In this document: piece by piece, positions 1-8,766 of the stretch
Layout: each line of letters starts with the position of its first letter
How positions within the stretch are numbered: the stretch's first letter is position 1
Notes under the pieces: model-generated
Databases searched by the model: none
Told to the model about the DNA's origin: nothing
The model's input: the letters and a program-made list of their open reading frames with translations, nothing else
Program-made: the position numbers and the translations under genes
From: QGON01 sp963691905
GTDB lineage: Bacteria > Pseudomonadota > Gammaproteobacteria > Chromatiales > Chromatiaceae
NCBI GenBank assembly: GCA_963691905.1
Contig: OY829894.1
Span: 806,001 to 870,000, forward strand
DNA: 64,000 nucleotides
Reading direction: 5' to 3'

Positions 1-614
1 TATTCAACCGGATAGACCTGCTCCAACCGCTGATAGAGATCTTCGCTGAATGAGGCGCTGTCCTGATCCAGTTCAGAGAGGATCTCCGCAAGATGCTCAT
101 TATCCTCCCGCCCGCTCCAGATCTTTATATAACTGCCCTCTTTATAACCGTGATCCTGACGAAAAAAATTGAGCACATTCTTGCCCACGTAGGTCTTGAA
201 CAGATGGTCGAAATCCATCTCCCCTAATCCCATCATGGCCCCGAACAAAGTGATGTCAGCAGACTGGGTACGGATCGTCTCCTGTGCCATTTGTTCAATC
301 GATTCACGGAAATCATCGCCCCCTGCCGGACGGGAAAGCCCAGCAAGTGCAGCCTCCATCGCATCCTCCATCGAATCATGACGTATCAACAGATCACTCA
401 AGGCAAAGTGCCAGATATCCACAATCTCCAGATGCACCTGCTCCATATCCGGCTTCTGATGCTTCCACCACTTCCAGCCGTAGTGGTCCAGCATCTCAGC
501 ACATTCTGTCCAAATCGCCCGATACCAGGGATAGCCCGCCGACCGCCAATCGCTGTTGACCTTGGTGTTCATGGCATCCTGCAGTTCAAGCATGGTAAGA
601 ATTTTCTGTTTCAT
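1..614 (-). CDS. dimeric all-alpha dUTPase (dUTPase_2 family), 3' end at window edge
   Basis: Hydrolyses dUTP to dUMP and pyrophosphate, keeping uracil out of DNA and feeding dTMP synthesis. The reverse-strand frame opens with MKQKILTML at 614 and runs about 204 codons to the edge; the last two bases seen (TA) could begin the stop codon, so it may be almost complete. Metal-binding glutamates and aspartate sit where the all-alpha NTP pyrophosphatase fold needs them: E37 and E40 in the WTECAEM stretch, E63 and D66 in LEIVDIW. The C-terminal block YVGKNVLNFFRQDHGY with GREDNE is typical of dUTPase_2 (Campylobacter and trypanosomatid type), not the trimeric beta-barrel Dut. A MazG-like general NTP pyrophosphatase is a less likely reading. 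Confidence 0.85.
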   Translation of the reverse strand, partial: MKQKILTMLELQDAMNTKVNSDWRSAGYPWYRAIWTECAEMLDHYGWKWWKHQKPDMEQVHLEIVDIWHFALSDLLIRHDSMEDAMEAALAGLSRPAGGDDFRESIEQMAQETIRTQSADITLFGAMMGLGEMDFDHLFKTYVGKNVLNFFRQDHGYKEGSYIKIWSGREDNEHLAEILSELDQDSASFSEDLYQRLEQVYPVE

Positions 615-1025
615 CGTTATTGTAATTTTCCTGGTAGTACGGGCGGATGAGTTTTGTTCACGGAATCAATAGCTGATCCCCGGCACTATCATAAGTTTTC
701 ATTTGGGAAAATTGAACCCGATAGAGAGGATTTCCTCCCAAAAGAGGCTTGATACTCGGCAGTATGACTGTACAGGATCTGCAATTCGAACCTGTCCCGA
801 TGAACCCCGCAAAACGCAGCTTAGCAAGAAGCTGACAGACCCTTGTTTGTTAAAGGGTTTCTTTCAGCGCATGGAAAATGCTGAGATAGCATGTAGGATG
901 TAGTGAGTAAATCGAGCCGCATCAATCGTGACAGATGCGTAGTGCTACGCTCAGCACATCCTGCAATTCCACATTTTCCGCACTTTCGTGGGGTAGCTGA
1001 ATAGTTACGTTAAAGGTTAAGAATA
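615..1025. other. 410-base intergenic stretch without a supported gene
   Basis: Lies between the divergent dUTPase and MscS-type genes, so it should hold both promoters. I see no convincing ORF: a 66-codon frame at 703-903 has no family features. A fragment near 790 (ATTCGAACCTG) recalls a tRNA T-loop, but neither strand has a T stem or acceptor stem around it. The right part (892-964) holds an imperfect palindrome starting GTAGGATG and ending CATCCTGC that resembles other repeats in the window. Confidence 0.5.
892..964. repeat. imperfect GTAGGATG...CATCCTGC palindrome
   Basis: About 73 bases with complementary ends (TGTAGGATGT and ACATCCTGCA) and a smaller inner hairpin (GCGTAGTGCTACGC). 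It resembles the larger palindromes at 17795 and 55681, which also pair GTAGG-type ends around a GC-rich core. No terminator T-run follows. Confidence 0.4.
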
Positions 1026-2840
1026 ATGAAACTAGACCTGCTGTCTTCCAATCTGAAGCCAATGCTGTTCTACATGTTAGCCTTGATGTGCAGTTCATTC
1101 CCGGTCTACTCAGCAGTCGAAGGCACGCCTCCTTCAGTCAAGGAAATCCTGGACTCACAGGCAGAAGCGGATGCTCCCCAAAAGCAGGAGGATTCACCGA
1201 ATACCCCTCATGATAAGTTCAACCGGGGTACACCTCAGGGAACCATGAAAGGTCTTGCCTCAGCCTTCGACAACTATGATTTTGAGTTGGCTACTCAATA
1301 CATGGATTTTCGTAACCTCCCAGCAGGCATTACGGACGACCATCAGGAGCTTGCGCGTAAGCTGCAAATCATTGCCAACCGAACCATCTGGGTGGATATG
1401 GAACGGATCAGTAATAATCCCAAGGGGGATCTAGACGACGAGCTGCCAAAATACCGAGAATATATTGCTACGCTGGACACCCCCGATGGACAGCTACCCA
1501 TCCTGTTGCAAAAAATACCACGTGACAAAGGGGTCTATGTCTGGAAAGTCTCCAACAAGACCGTTGCCCAAATACCGAAGCTCTACAAATACTACGGACA
1601 TGGAAAGATCGGAGACTGGTTTTCCAGGCAACTTCCCTCTTTCCACTTTCTCAACATGCACCTTTGGCAATGGGTGATGTTGTTGATCATCGGCACCATC
1701 GCCTACTTCACTGCCTGGGGGATAACTGCCGGACTGAATCTCGTATTTTGGCGCACGGACTCCCCAATTCATACAAGGCGAAGACTTTTTGTTGCGCGGC
1801 CTGGCCGTTTCCTCCTGATGGTCCTGATTGTTCGCTCACTTTTTGATTACATCCATCCATCACTGCAGGCACGGGCAATCTATGATGCCGGCACTCTTAT
1901 GATTATTGCAGTCGCCTGGATCACAGCAGGTGTGATTGGTCTGGCTTTTGGACGCCTCGGTGATCGTATGCAGGCAAGCGGCAGTAACAACGCCTCTTTA
2001 TTGCTGCGGCCTGCCACAACCGCTGTCAAGGTCACAGTCTTTCTCTTTGCTGTGATCATCTGGCTCGACAATATGGGTTTCGAGGTCACTACCCTGGTAG
2101 CCGGATTGGGTGTCGGCAGTATCGCCGTCGCACTGGCCTCCAAACGCTCGCTCGAAAACCTGATCGGTGCTATCACCCTTTATACCGCACAACCGGTAAA
2201 AGTCGGCGACTTCTGCAAATTTGGGGCAACGGTGGGTACCATCGAAGAGGTTGGGCTGCGATCCACCAAGATACGTACCTTAACTCGCTCAATCGTCACC
2301 ATACCTAACGCGATTTTTGTCGATATGGAGCTGGAAAATTTCAGTGAAATTGACCAACGCCCCTTCCACCGTAGAATCCACCTGCGCCTCGATACCACAC
2401 CGGATCAGTTGCGATATATCCTGATAGAACTGCAGCAGATGCTCTATTCCCATCAGGGGCTTGATGCCGAATCAGCGTCCGCCCGTCTAATGGAGATTGG
2501 GGAGTACGCCGTCGACATTGAGGTACGTGTTAATACCATTGCAACGGAACGTGCCGAGTTCCTGAAGATCGCAGAAGATATCCAACTACGGATGCTTGAT
2601 ATCGTCAAAAAAGCGGGGGCTGATCTGACCACACCCTACCAGTCCCTACTCGTAGAGACAGAACCGGACTCCCGTTCACAGCGGCAAACAGAGGCAGAAA
2701 AAACAGTTTCCCGTTGGCGGGATACCAATGAACTCAATCTACCCGAATTTCCCGATGAGGTTCGCGAAAAACTGCGGGATAGCCTGGACTATCCACCAAA
2801 AGGATCAGCAGTTTTCAAGGAATCAAGGAAAGGTGCCTGA
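1026..2840 (+). CDS. MscS-family mechanosensitive ion channel with periplasmic N-terminal domain
   Basis: Predicted inner-membrane channel of the small-conductance mechanosensitive family, opening under hypo-osmotic membrane tension. The 604-residue protein begins with a signal-peptide-like segment (residues 1-30, ending VYSA), then an extracytoplasmic region of about 180 residues. Hydrophobic segments follow near 214-240, 261-277, 287-309 and 333-350, then the pore helix at about 352-373 (Gly/Ala-rich VAGLGVGSIAVALA). The MscS beta domain (about 374-440) includes QPVKVGDFCKFG, and a cytoplasmic domain runs to about 540. The family core is normally under 300 residues, so this is a medium-length member with an extra periplasmic module. 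The gene stands alone. Which solute or stress it serves cannot be told from sequence. Confidence 0.85.
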   Translation: MKLDLLSSNLKPMLFYMLALMCSSFPVYSAVEGTPPSVKEILDSQAEADAPQKQEDSPNTPHDKFNRGTPQGTMKGLASAFDNYDFELATQYMDFRNLPAGITDDHQELARKLQIIANRTIWVDMERISNNPKGDLDDELPKYREYIATLDTPDGQLPILLQKIPRDKGVYVWKVSNKTVAQIPKLYKYYGHGKIGDWFSRQLPSFHFLNMHLWQWVMLLIIGTIAYFTAWGITAGLNLVFWRTDSPIHTRRRLFVARPGRFLLMVLIVRSLFDYIHPSLQARAIYDAGTLMIIAVAWITAGVIGLAFGRLGDRMQASGSNNASLLLRPATTAVKVTVFLFAVIIWLDNMGFEVTTLVAGLGVGSIAVALASKRSLENLIGAITLYTAQPVKVGDFCKFGATVGTIEEVGLRSTKIRTLTRSIVTIPNAIFVDMELENFSEIDQRPFHRRIHLRLDTTPDQLRYILIELQQMLYSHQGLDAESASARLMEIGEYAVDIEVRVNTIATERAEFLKIAEDIQLRMLDIVKKAGADLTTPYQSLLVETEPDSRSQRQTEAEKTVSRWRDTNELNLPEFPDEVREKLRDSLDYPPKGSAVFKESRKGA

Positions 2841-3041
2841 TATGAGAAAACCGAGCCCGTCAATATTTAAAACACGATAATGGGAGAGGGAGTCCTCCAT
2901 CTAAAACTATGCTTTAAGCATATTGAACACGTCTGTAATCCGACGCCTGATGGTGAGGTATTTTCGGATCCCATATACGGGAACTCTAAAGTCATAATGC
3001 TACTCGCTCTGCGTATAGTATTTTGGATATCCCGGCCTTAG

Positions 3042-3472
3042 TTACAAACTAACATATATAGTCCGCCTGTTGTGGACGACCGCGTTTGTCATGGAAATAC
3101 CTCCACCGCATGCAGTCTCCAGCCCATAACAGTCGACACAGAAGGCGCCGTTGGAGCGGAAGTGGCAGGTGGTACAGGCCACTTTGCGGCTGTGCATATT
3201 AAGAAAGCTGCGTTGACGTCCATCTTTGCTATTTGGAAGGCATGGGTAATCGCATCGTAGTCGTGACAGCCACCTGTGCCGCAACTCCTGCGCGAACTGT
3301 AAGGCTTACCGCTATCCAACACATGACTGCCACTCTCATCCAGCAACGGAATGGCGGGATGGGCCTTCGGCTCATCCAAGACACAAGCCCAGGAACTATT
3401 GATGCCCGCAAACGTCAATACCAGAAACCCGGCCTTTAACAAAAGGCCAGCCTTACGGAATTTTCCCAACAT
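3042..3472 (-). pseudogene. frameshifted remnant of a multiheme (octaheme-like) cytochrome c gene
   Basis: The reverse-strand frame from 3472 starts with a signal peptide (MLGKFRKAGLLLKAG, ending INSSWA) and continues HPAIPLLDESGSHVLDSGKPY and SCGTGGCHDYDAITHAF. This layout is that of the start of octaheme tetrathionate-reductase-like cytochromes, whose first heme motif lies in a CHDYD context. Near 3240 the coding signal moves to another frame, which carries HSRKVACTTCHFRSNG (a CxxCH motif) and FCVDC before stopping at 3042. A full-length family member would be several hundred residues longer. The first heme motif also reads CGTGGCH (CX4CH) instead of CX2CH. I read this as a degraded, truncated gene; a single sequencing error would not restore the missing length. 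Confidence 0.6.
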
Positions 3473-3641
3473 GATCTCTCCCCCTTTTAATTATTAGGTA
3501 CTACCGCCGGCCAATGTGCGGAAGGCATGCAAGTTTTTAGCACTTGTTCATAAAACCGGTGAGAAGGAGTCATGCCAAAATTACAATTTTTTTATAATCA
3601 GTAAGATAAGATATATTTTAGATTAGGACTTTATTTGAATT

Positions 3642-3673
3642 GTGGGATATCCCACCATAAATTATGGGATATC
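3642..3673. promoter_or_regulatory. candidate operator: GTGGGATATCCCAC palindrome plus repeated half
   Basis: A perfect 14-base palindrome (3642-3655) is followed 22 bases later by a second TGGGATATC (3665-3673) whose other half is degenerate (ACCC). Spacing of two helical turns and a position about 75-105 bases before the gnd start suggest a dimeric regulator binding twice on one DNA face. The regulator is unknown; glycolysis or pentose-phosphate control would be a guess from position only. Confidence 0.4.
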
Positions 3674-3748
3674 ACCCTATCTACAGCGTTAGACTAAAAT
3701 GACGTTAGTAAGATGAGCGTATCGACTGGAATTTATCGGAGGAACGGA

Positions 3749-4762
3749 ATGCAACTGGGGATGATCGGCTTGGGACGCATGGGCGCCAACATGGTGCGAC
3801 GACTGATGAAAGATGGTCACGAGTGTATCGCCTACGACCTGAACCGGGAGGCAGTCACCCAAATGGAGCAGGAGGGTGCCACCGGCGCCTCTGACTGGCA
3901 GGATTTGGTGCAGAAGCTGGAGCCTCCCCGCGCAGTCTGGATCATGGTGCCGGCAGCTGTAGTGGACGACACCATTGCTGCGATTTCCGCCTATCTGGAC
4001 GAGGGTGACACCATCATCGATGGCGGCAACTCTTACTATAAAGACGACATCTCCCGCTACAAGCAGCTCCATGAGAGAGGCATCCACTATCTCGACGTCG
4101 GCACCAGCGGCGGAGTCCTGGGGCTTGAACGAGGTTACTGTTTGATGATCGGCGGTGAGCAGAACGTGGTTTCCCAACTGCAAACCGTGTTCACATCGCT
4201 GGCTCCCGGGGTTGGCGAAATTCCCCGCACCCGCAGTCGCTCCGGCGATCCAGGACCGGCAGAACAGGGGTGGCTACACTGCGGACCCGCAGGTGCAGGA
4301 CACTTTGTCAAAATGGTGCACAACGGCATCGAGTATGGCTTGATGGCTGCCTATGCCGAAGGATTCAATATCCTGCGCCACGCCAACGTGGGGCAGCATT
4401 CCACCGCGTCCGATGCAGAGACTACTCCACTGCGGGATCCCGAGACATTCCAATACGATATTGACGTTGCACAGGTGGCCGAACTCTGGCGCCGGGGCAG
4501 TGTTGTCTCCTCCTGGCTGCTTGACCTTACTGCTGCCGCACTGGGCGACAACCCTGATCTCACCGATTTCTCGGGCAGAGTCTCCGATTCCGGCGAGGGG
4601 CGTTGGACCAGCATCGCCGCCATCGAATCGGGTGCTCCGGCCCATGTGCTCACCGCTGCCCTGTTCAACCGTTTCTCCTCCCGTGGAGAGGCTGATTATG
4701 GGGACAGGCTATTGTCGGCCATGCGCTACGAATTTGGCGGACATAAAGAGAAGAGCGATTAA
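3749..4762 (+). CDS. gnd: 6-phosphogluconate dehydrogenase, decarboxylating (short NAD-type)
   Basis: Oxidises 6-phosphogluconate to ribulose 5-phosphate and CO2 in the cytosol, the last oxidative step of the pentose phosphate pathway. The start at 3749 is chosen because GGAGGAA lies just upstream and the protein then begins directly with the dinucleotide fold MQLGMIGLGRMGANM; the frame itself is open from 3713. Further motifs are DGGNSYYKDD, GTSGGVLGLERGYC, the catalytic Lys/Asn block HFVKMVHNGIEYG, and the C-terminal FNRFSSRGEADYGD. At 337 residues it belongs to the short GndA/YqeC class, usually NAD-dependent, lacking the long C-terminal tail of the E. coli enzyme. The other two oxidative-branch genes, pgl and zwf, are near the right end of the window, so the pathway is split. 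Confidence 0.93.
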   Translation: MQLGMIGLGRMGANMVRRLMKDGHECIAYDLNREAVTQMEQEGATGASDWQDLVQKLEPPRAVWIMVPAAVVDDTIAAISAYLDEGDTIIDGGNSYYKDDISRYKQLHERGIHYLDVGTSGGVLGLERGYCLMIGGEQNVVSQLQTVFTSLAPGVGEIPRTRSRSGDPGPAEQGWLHCGPAGAGHFVKMVHNGIEYGLMAAYAEGFNILRHANVGQHSTASDAETTPLRDPETFQYDIDVAQVAELWRRGSVVSSWLLDLTAAALGDNPDLTDFSGRVSDSGEGRWTSIAAIESGAPAHVLTAALFNRFSSRGEADYGDRLLSAMRYEFGGHKEKSD

Positions 4763-4932
4763 TCCCGGCAGTAGGCACTAAGAAAAATCCTACAGAATCT
4801 TAAGAAATCCACCAATGACTTTAATTCCTGTCCGGGACAAAATAGCCAAGCCCCTCGCAATGAGGGTGTGGGATGTAAGGAATTGCATCCTATTGAAGGT
4901 AACCTGGACAAGTTTTTGTAAGGAGATAGACA

Positions 4933-5205
4933 ATGAAAGGATTCATTCGTAAGGCAACACTGATATTCATGCTTTTGGCTCTACCGCTTATTGCCAGTGC
5001 AGAAGTGGTCAATATCAACAAGGCTGACGCGCAGACCCTGGCATCCGAGCTCAAGGGTATTGGCACTTCCAAAGCGGAAGCCATCATTAAATTCCGGCAG
5101 GAACACGGCAGTTTCACCTCACTGGATCAGCTGACTCTAGTACCCGGTGTGGGGGACAAATTGTTGTCACGTTTGCGACCAATGCTGTCACTGGGTTCGG
5201 ACTGA
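4933..5205 (+). CDS. ComEA-like secreted helix-hairpin-helix DNA-binding protein
   Basis: A 90-residue exported protein: signal peptide (MKGFIRKATLIFMLLALPL, cleavage near IASA) followed by two helix-hairpin-helix motifs, LKGIGTSKAEAI and LVPGVGDKLLSRL, after the family signature VNINKADAQTLAS. Short proteins of this type bind double-stranded DNA in the periplasm and pull it in during natural transformation. AAGGAGA precedes the ATG. No other competence gene is adjacent, so a competence role is family knowledge only. Confidence 0.85.
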   Translation: MKGFIRKATLIFMLLALPLIASAEVVNINKADAQTLASELKGIGTSKAEAIIKFRQEHGSFTSLDQLTLVPGVGDKLLSRLRPMLSLGSD

Positions 5206-5222
5206 CAAATCGATGACAGAGG

Positions 5223-5249
5223 GGCGGAGTCTGGAAAACAGGCTCCGCC
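5223..5249. other. strong hairpin after the comEA-like gene
   Basis: GGCGGAG and CTCCGCC arms, extended inward by a wobble and two pairs, enclose GGAAAAC. It lies 18 bases after the stop codon, where a terminator is expected, but no T-run follows on either strand, so simple Rho-independent termination is doubtful. Confidence 0.4.
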
Positions 5250-5373
5250 TATCGCAAACCACTTCATTAACCCTGGCGAAGATGAGGCAATCAATCCACT
5301 GGATAAACTGATGCAGAATCAGTATCTTTAGGTGAATCCTGTTTTCACAATTGATCCTGAGTCCGCAACAATC

Positions 5374-5994
5374 ATGCTCTCCATGTACAAAAATACAGCC
5401 TGCATTTTACTTCCTCTTCTTTTGCCCACTGTGGTTTCTGCGGAAACCCCCATCCAGCAATGTGAACGACTCTTCGCTGCTGCTGAATACGATGCTGCCA
5501 TCGTACCCTGCACCGAAGCCGCCAAGATGGGAGAGCCGGTCTCACAAACCTATTTGGGCGAAATTTATGATTACGGCCCGGAAAATATGCAGGATGCTGA
5601 AAAAACAGCTCACTGGTGGCGTTCGGCGGCAGATTCAGGCTACCTGCCCGCACAAAACCTGCTGGCGCTGAAAAGCTATTATGGTGGCACCGTAATGGGC
5701 CCCGAGCCTGGTTGGAAACAGGACTATAAAGAGGCCATGCGCTGGTGGCGGATAAGTGCCGAAAAGGGTGTCCCTACATCACAGTTCATGCTTGGGGATA
5801 TGTACCGACACGGCCAGGGGGTTCAAACGGACCTCATCAAGGCGTATGCCTGGTACAAGCTGGCAAGCCGTTCAGGTTACAAGTTGGCGACAGATATTAT
5901 CATCGAAACATCGCGCAAGATGACACCACAACAGAAGAAAGCCGGTCTCGATTTATATAACAAGTACAAGAGTCAATATGCCAAGGAGATCTAA
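5374..5994 (+). CDS. exported Sel1-repeat (TPR-like) protein
   Basis: About 206 residues with a signal peptide (MLSMYKNTACILLPLLLPT, cleavage near VSA) and at least three Sel1-like repeats, each an alpha/alpha hairpin of about 36 residues. The clearest are AHWWRSAADSGYLPAQNLL, AMRWWRISAEKGVPTSQFML (followed by GDMYRHGQGV) and AYAWYKLASRSGY. Such proteins act as periplasmic protein-interaction scaffolds. The frame is open from a GTG at 5332, but the signal peptide argues for ATG at 5374 or 5383. The specific partner is not evident. Confidence 0.8.
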   Translation: MLSMYKNTACILLPLLLPTVVSAETPIQQCERLFAAAEYDAAIVPCTEAAKMGEPVSQTYLGEIYDYGPENMQDAEKTAHWWRSAADSGYLPAQNLLALKSYYGGTVMGPEPGWKQDYKEAMRWWRISAEKGVPTSQFMLGDMYRHGQGVQTDLIKAYAWYKLASRSGYKLATDIIIETSRKMTPQQKKAGLDLYNKYKSQYAKEI

Positions 5995-6069
5995 GACATT
6001 TCCAAGTTAATTGTCATTTCTGTCTTTTGATTTGAGATCTCTCCCTAGACAAAAAAACATTGAAAAAAC

Positions 6070-6564
6070 ATGGGCAGATACCGTCCTCCCGCTCCACCAA
6101 AGTCCCCCTATATCACCGCGATTGGCTACAGACGCCTCGAAGAGGAAGAGCGCGCCCTTTGGTTGCGTCGCAGAGAGGTTACCAAAGCCCTCTCGGCAGC
6201 TGCTGCTGAGGGTGACCGCTCAGAAAATGCGGAATACATCTACCGCAAAAAAGAGCTGCGCGGGATCGACTGGCGAATCCGCTATCTGCAAAAAAGATTA
6301 CCCTCGCTAAAGATTGTCGACCAGGGACCAACCAACCAGCAGCAGGTCTTTTTTGCCGCCTGGGTGACCCTGGAGGACTCAACGGGAGAGACATCGCGAT
6401 ACCGTATTGTCGGGCCAGACGAGATCGATTTTGAAGCGGGTTATATCAGCATGGACTCCCCTCTCGCCCGCGCCTTGATGAAAAAGAACCTGGATGATGA
6501 GATAGAGGTGAATACCCCTGGCGGGAAGGGTATCTACTGGATCACAGAGATAGAATATTTGTAG
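6070..6564 (+). CDS. greB: transcript cleavage/elongation factor GreB
   Basis: Rescues backtracked RNA polymerase by stimulating cleavage of the transcript 3' end. The 164-residue protein has the N-terminal antiparallel coiled coil whose tip carries the acidic GDRSENAEYIY motif (about residues 48-58), then the FKBP-like C-terminal domain (YRIVGPDEIDFEAGYISMDS). Its early YITAIGYRRLEEEERALW and basic-rich helices favour GreB over GreA. Full length. Its 3' end faces the convergent srkA gene across 12 bases. Confidence 0.93.
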   Translation: MGRYRPPAPPKSPYITAIGYRRLEEEERALWLRRREVTKALSAAAAEGDRSENAEYIYRKKELRGIDWRIRYLQKRLPSLKIVDQGPTNQQQVFFAAWVTLEDSTGETSRYRIVGPDEIDFEAGYISMDSPLARALMKKNLDDEIEVNTPGGKGIYWITEIEYL

Positions 6565-6576
6565 ACGGCCTGCCGA

Positions 6577-7584
6577 TCAGTCCCAAACCAAAGGTGGCTC
6601 ATCCAATAAAGCAGCCTGTTCCCGCAACATCAGAATATGTTCTTCCCAATAGCGGTCGGTGTCGAACCAGGGAAACGCCGCAGGAAAGGCGGGATCGTCC
6701 CAGCGAGAGGCGATCCAGGCGGCATAATGAATCAAACGCATTGTCCTGAGACCTTCAACCAGATGCAGCTCTGCGGGGTTGAAATCGAAGAACTGAGTAT
6801 AGCCTTCCAAAAGATCCGCCAGCCTGGCAGTCATATAGGCCCTGTCACCTGAGAGAAACATCCAAAGATCCTGCATTGCCGGTCCTGTGCGGGCATCATC
6901 GAAATCCACAATATGGGCGCTTCCTTCACCCCAGAGGATATTGCCCGGATGACAATCCCCATGCAGCCTCAGGGTCTTGATTTCACCCGCCCGCTCAAAA
7001 CTCTCTTCGATCTGTTTGACCAGATCCGCAGTGAGAGTCTCATAGGCGACCGTCAGATGCGCCGGAATAAACCCCTTCTCCAGGAGAAACGCCCGGGGCT
7101 TGACGGCATAACTCTCGATATCAATTTTCGGCCGGTGAGAAAATGAACCTGTAGCGCCAAAAGCGTGGATTCGGCCGACGAAACGCCCCAGCTGCTCCAG
7201 ATGATCGGGATTGTCGAGTTCAGGTGCCCGTCCACCCCGGGAAGGGTAGAGGGCAAATCGATAGGCACCCTGCCGATGGAGAGTCTCGCCATCGCCATCC
7301 ACGATGGGCGAAATGACCGGGATCTCCTGATCTGCCAGCAACTGAGTAAACTGATGCTCCTCCAGAATCGCCTCGTCCGACCAGCGATTAGGCCGGTAGA
7401 ACTTGGCAACAATCGGAACAGTGCCCTCTACGCCGATCTGGTAGACGCGGTTTTCGTAGCTGTTTAACGCCAGAAACCGGCCGTCGCAGTCGACTCCAGT
7501 TGACTCGATCGCATCCAGCATCCTGTCAGGAGTCAGCGCGGCATATACCTGTATTTCAGAGGGATCGTTCACATTCTCGGTCAT
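6577..7584 (-). CDS. srkA: stress-response serine/threonine protein kinase SrkA (YihE/RdoA)
   Basis: A bacterial kinase of the APH/choline-kinase fold that in E. coli limits stress-induced cell death and acts in the Cpx regulon. The 335-residue protein, taken from ATG at 7584 (MTENVNDPSEIQVYAAL), shows the catalytic loop LRLHGDCHPGNILW and the metal-binding IVDFDDARTGPAMQDLW. An N-terminal lobe lysine lies in PIVAKFYRPNRW. The frame continues 17 codons further upstream without family similarity. E. coli places yihE beside dsbA; no such neighbour is seen here. Confidence 0.9.
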   Translation of the reverse strand: MTENVNDPSEIQVYAALTPDRMLDAIESTGVDCDGRFLALNSYENRVYQIGVEGTVPIVAKFYRPNRWSDEAILEEHQFTQLLADQEIPVISPIVDGDGETLHRQGAYRFALYPSRGGRAPELDNPDHLEQLGRFVGRIHAFGATGSFSHRPKIDIESYAVKPRAFLLEKGFIPAHLTVAYETLTADLVKQIEESFERAGEIKTLRLHGDCHPGNILWGEGSAHIVDFDDARTGPAMQDLWMFLSGDRAYMTARLADLLEGYTQFFDFNPAELHLVEGLRTMRLIHYAAWIASRWDDPAFPAAFPWFDTDRYWEEHILMLREQAALLDEPPLVWD

Positions 7585-7731
7585 CCAGATCTTATTAAAA
7601 CGCGTGCAGTTTAGCAGAACAGGGCGGCACGGCACTTTACAGTGGTAGAATGGTCAATGAATCAAAGCAATCCACTTCTGGCATTTCACTGAGTTTCTTG
7701 ATTCACACCACATATTCATCCGAGACCTTGC

Positions 7732-8151
7732 ATGTTGAAAATCTCACACCAAGTCAGCATCCCCGATGATGAGATCGAATTCGTGGCGATACGCGCGCAG
7801 GGTGCCGGTGGACAAAATGTCAACAAGGTCTCCAGCGCCATCCACCTGCGTTTCGACATCCAGGCCTCTTCCCTGCCCGATTTCTATAAACACCGTTTGC
7901 TCTTGCTCTCAGATCACCGCATCAACAAAGAAGGCATCATCGTCATCAAGGCCCAACAGTTCAGGAGTCAGGAAAAAAACCGGGCAGCTGCTCTGGAACG
8001 CCTGCGGGATCTGCTCAAGAGCGTCACGGTCACCCGCAAGAAACGTGTCAAAACCAAGCCGAGCCGAAGCTCGCAACGAAAAAGATTGGATCGAAAGATC
8101 AAACACGGCCAGAAAAAGGCCCTGCGGGGAAAAGTACACGATGGCTCTTAA
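7732..8151 (+). CDS. arfB: alternative ribosome-rescue peptidyl-tRNA hydrolase ArfB (YaeJ)
   Basis: Releases nascent chains from ribosomes stalled without a stop codon. The 139-residue protein carries the class I release-factor GGQ motif (GAGGQNVNK, GGQ at residues 26-28) and a long basic C-terminal tail (VTRKKRVKTKPSRSSQRKR onward) that in ArfB inserts in the empty mRNA channel. It lacks release-factor stop-codon-recognition domains. Its end overlaps the following yaeQ gene by 11 bases, suggesting translational coupling. Confidence 0.93.
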   Translation: MLKISHQVSIPDDEIEFVAIRAQGAGGQNVNKVSSAIHLRFDIQASSLPDFYKHRLLLLSDHRINKEGIIVIKAQQFRSQEKNRAAALERLRDLLKSVTVTRKKRVKTKPSRSSQRKRLDRKIKHGQKKALRGKVHDGS

Positions 8152-8692
8152 AGCGACTATCTTCAAGGCCGCACTGCAGATTGCGGATATGGACAGAAAC
8201 TACTACCAGGAACATCAACTCACCGTAGCCCGCCATCCATCTGAAACAGACGAGCGCATGATGGTGCGGCTGCTGGCCTTTGCAATGAACGCGGATGAGC
8301 GGCTCATCTTCACCAAGGGGATCAGTACCGATGATGAACCCGATATCTGGAATAAGAGCCTGAGCGGAGAGATCGACTGCTGGATAGAACTCGGACAGCC
8401 CGACGAAAAACGGTTACGCAAGGCCTCTGGTCGTGCCAAAAGCGTAATCGTTTACCTCTATTCCGGCAGAGGGGCTGATATCTGGTGGGAACAGAATCGG
8501 GACAATCTGCAACGCATCTCCAACCTCTCGGTAGTCAACCTGTCCGGTGACACCTGTCAGGCACTGGCGAACCTGGCACAGCGCAACATGCAGCTACAGT
8601 GCACCATTCAGGACGGACAAGTCTGGTTCGGCAACGACAGTGAAACGGTCGAGATCAATCCGGCAATCTGGAAATACGCAGAGAACATTTGA
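8141..8692 (+). CDS. yaeQ: YaeQ family protein
   Basis: A 183-residue cytosolic protein matching the YaeQ family along its length: MALKATIFKAALQIADMDRN, HPSETDERMMVRLLAFAMNA, the PD-(D/E)XK-like core DCWIELGQPDEKRLRKA, and SVIVYLYSG. YaeQ structures have a nuclease-like fold, but no clear activity has been shown; in E. coli it was first noted as compensating for loss of RfaH. Start chosen at ATG 8141, inside the end of arfB. The pairing with arfB resembles other gammaproteobacteria, where yaeQ and yaeJ are adjacent. Confidence 0.9.
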   Translation: MALKATIFKAALQIADMDRNYYQEHQLTVARHPSETDERMMVRLLAFAMNADERLIFTKGISTDDEPDIWNKSLSGEIDCWIELGQPDEKRLRKASGRAKSVIVYLYSGRGADIWWEQNRDNLQRISNLSVVNLSGDTCQALANLAQRNMQLQCTIQDGQVWFGNDSETVEINPAIWKYAENI

Positions 8693-8723
8693 GAGAAACT
8701 CTGAACCTCGCCACTTTAAATTC

Positions 8724-8755
8724 GTAGGCATGATCAAGCGCAGCGGATCAGGCAA
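8724..8755 (+). repeat. GTAG-headed REP palindrome
   Basis: GTAGGCATGATCAAGCGC followed by AGCGGATCAGGCAA: a GTAG head, a TGATC/GATCA stem and the AAGCGCAGCGGA core shared with copies at 11588, 34250, 34299, 38589, 38647 and 55615. Family features match REPs mobilised by RAYT transposases; none is encoded in the window. Confidence 0.7.
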
Positions 8756-8766
8756 CAGACAATGAC

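Noticed and set aside
703..903. 66-codon frame and a tRNA-like T-loop near 790
   Set aside because: The frame has no RBS or family features, and no T stem, anticodon arm or acceptor stem can be folded around ATTCGAACCTG on either strand.
3713..3748. Longer gnd start
   Set aside because: The extra 12 codons precede the Rossmann glycine motif without similarity, while GGAGGAA fits ATG 3749.
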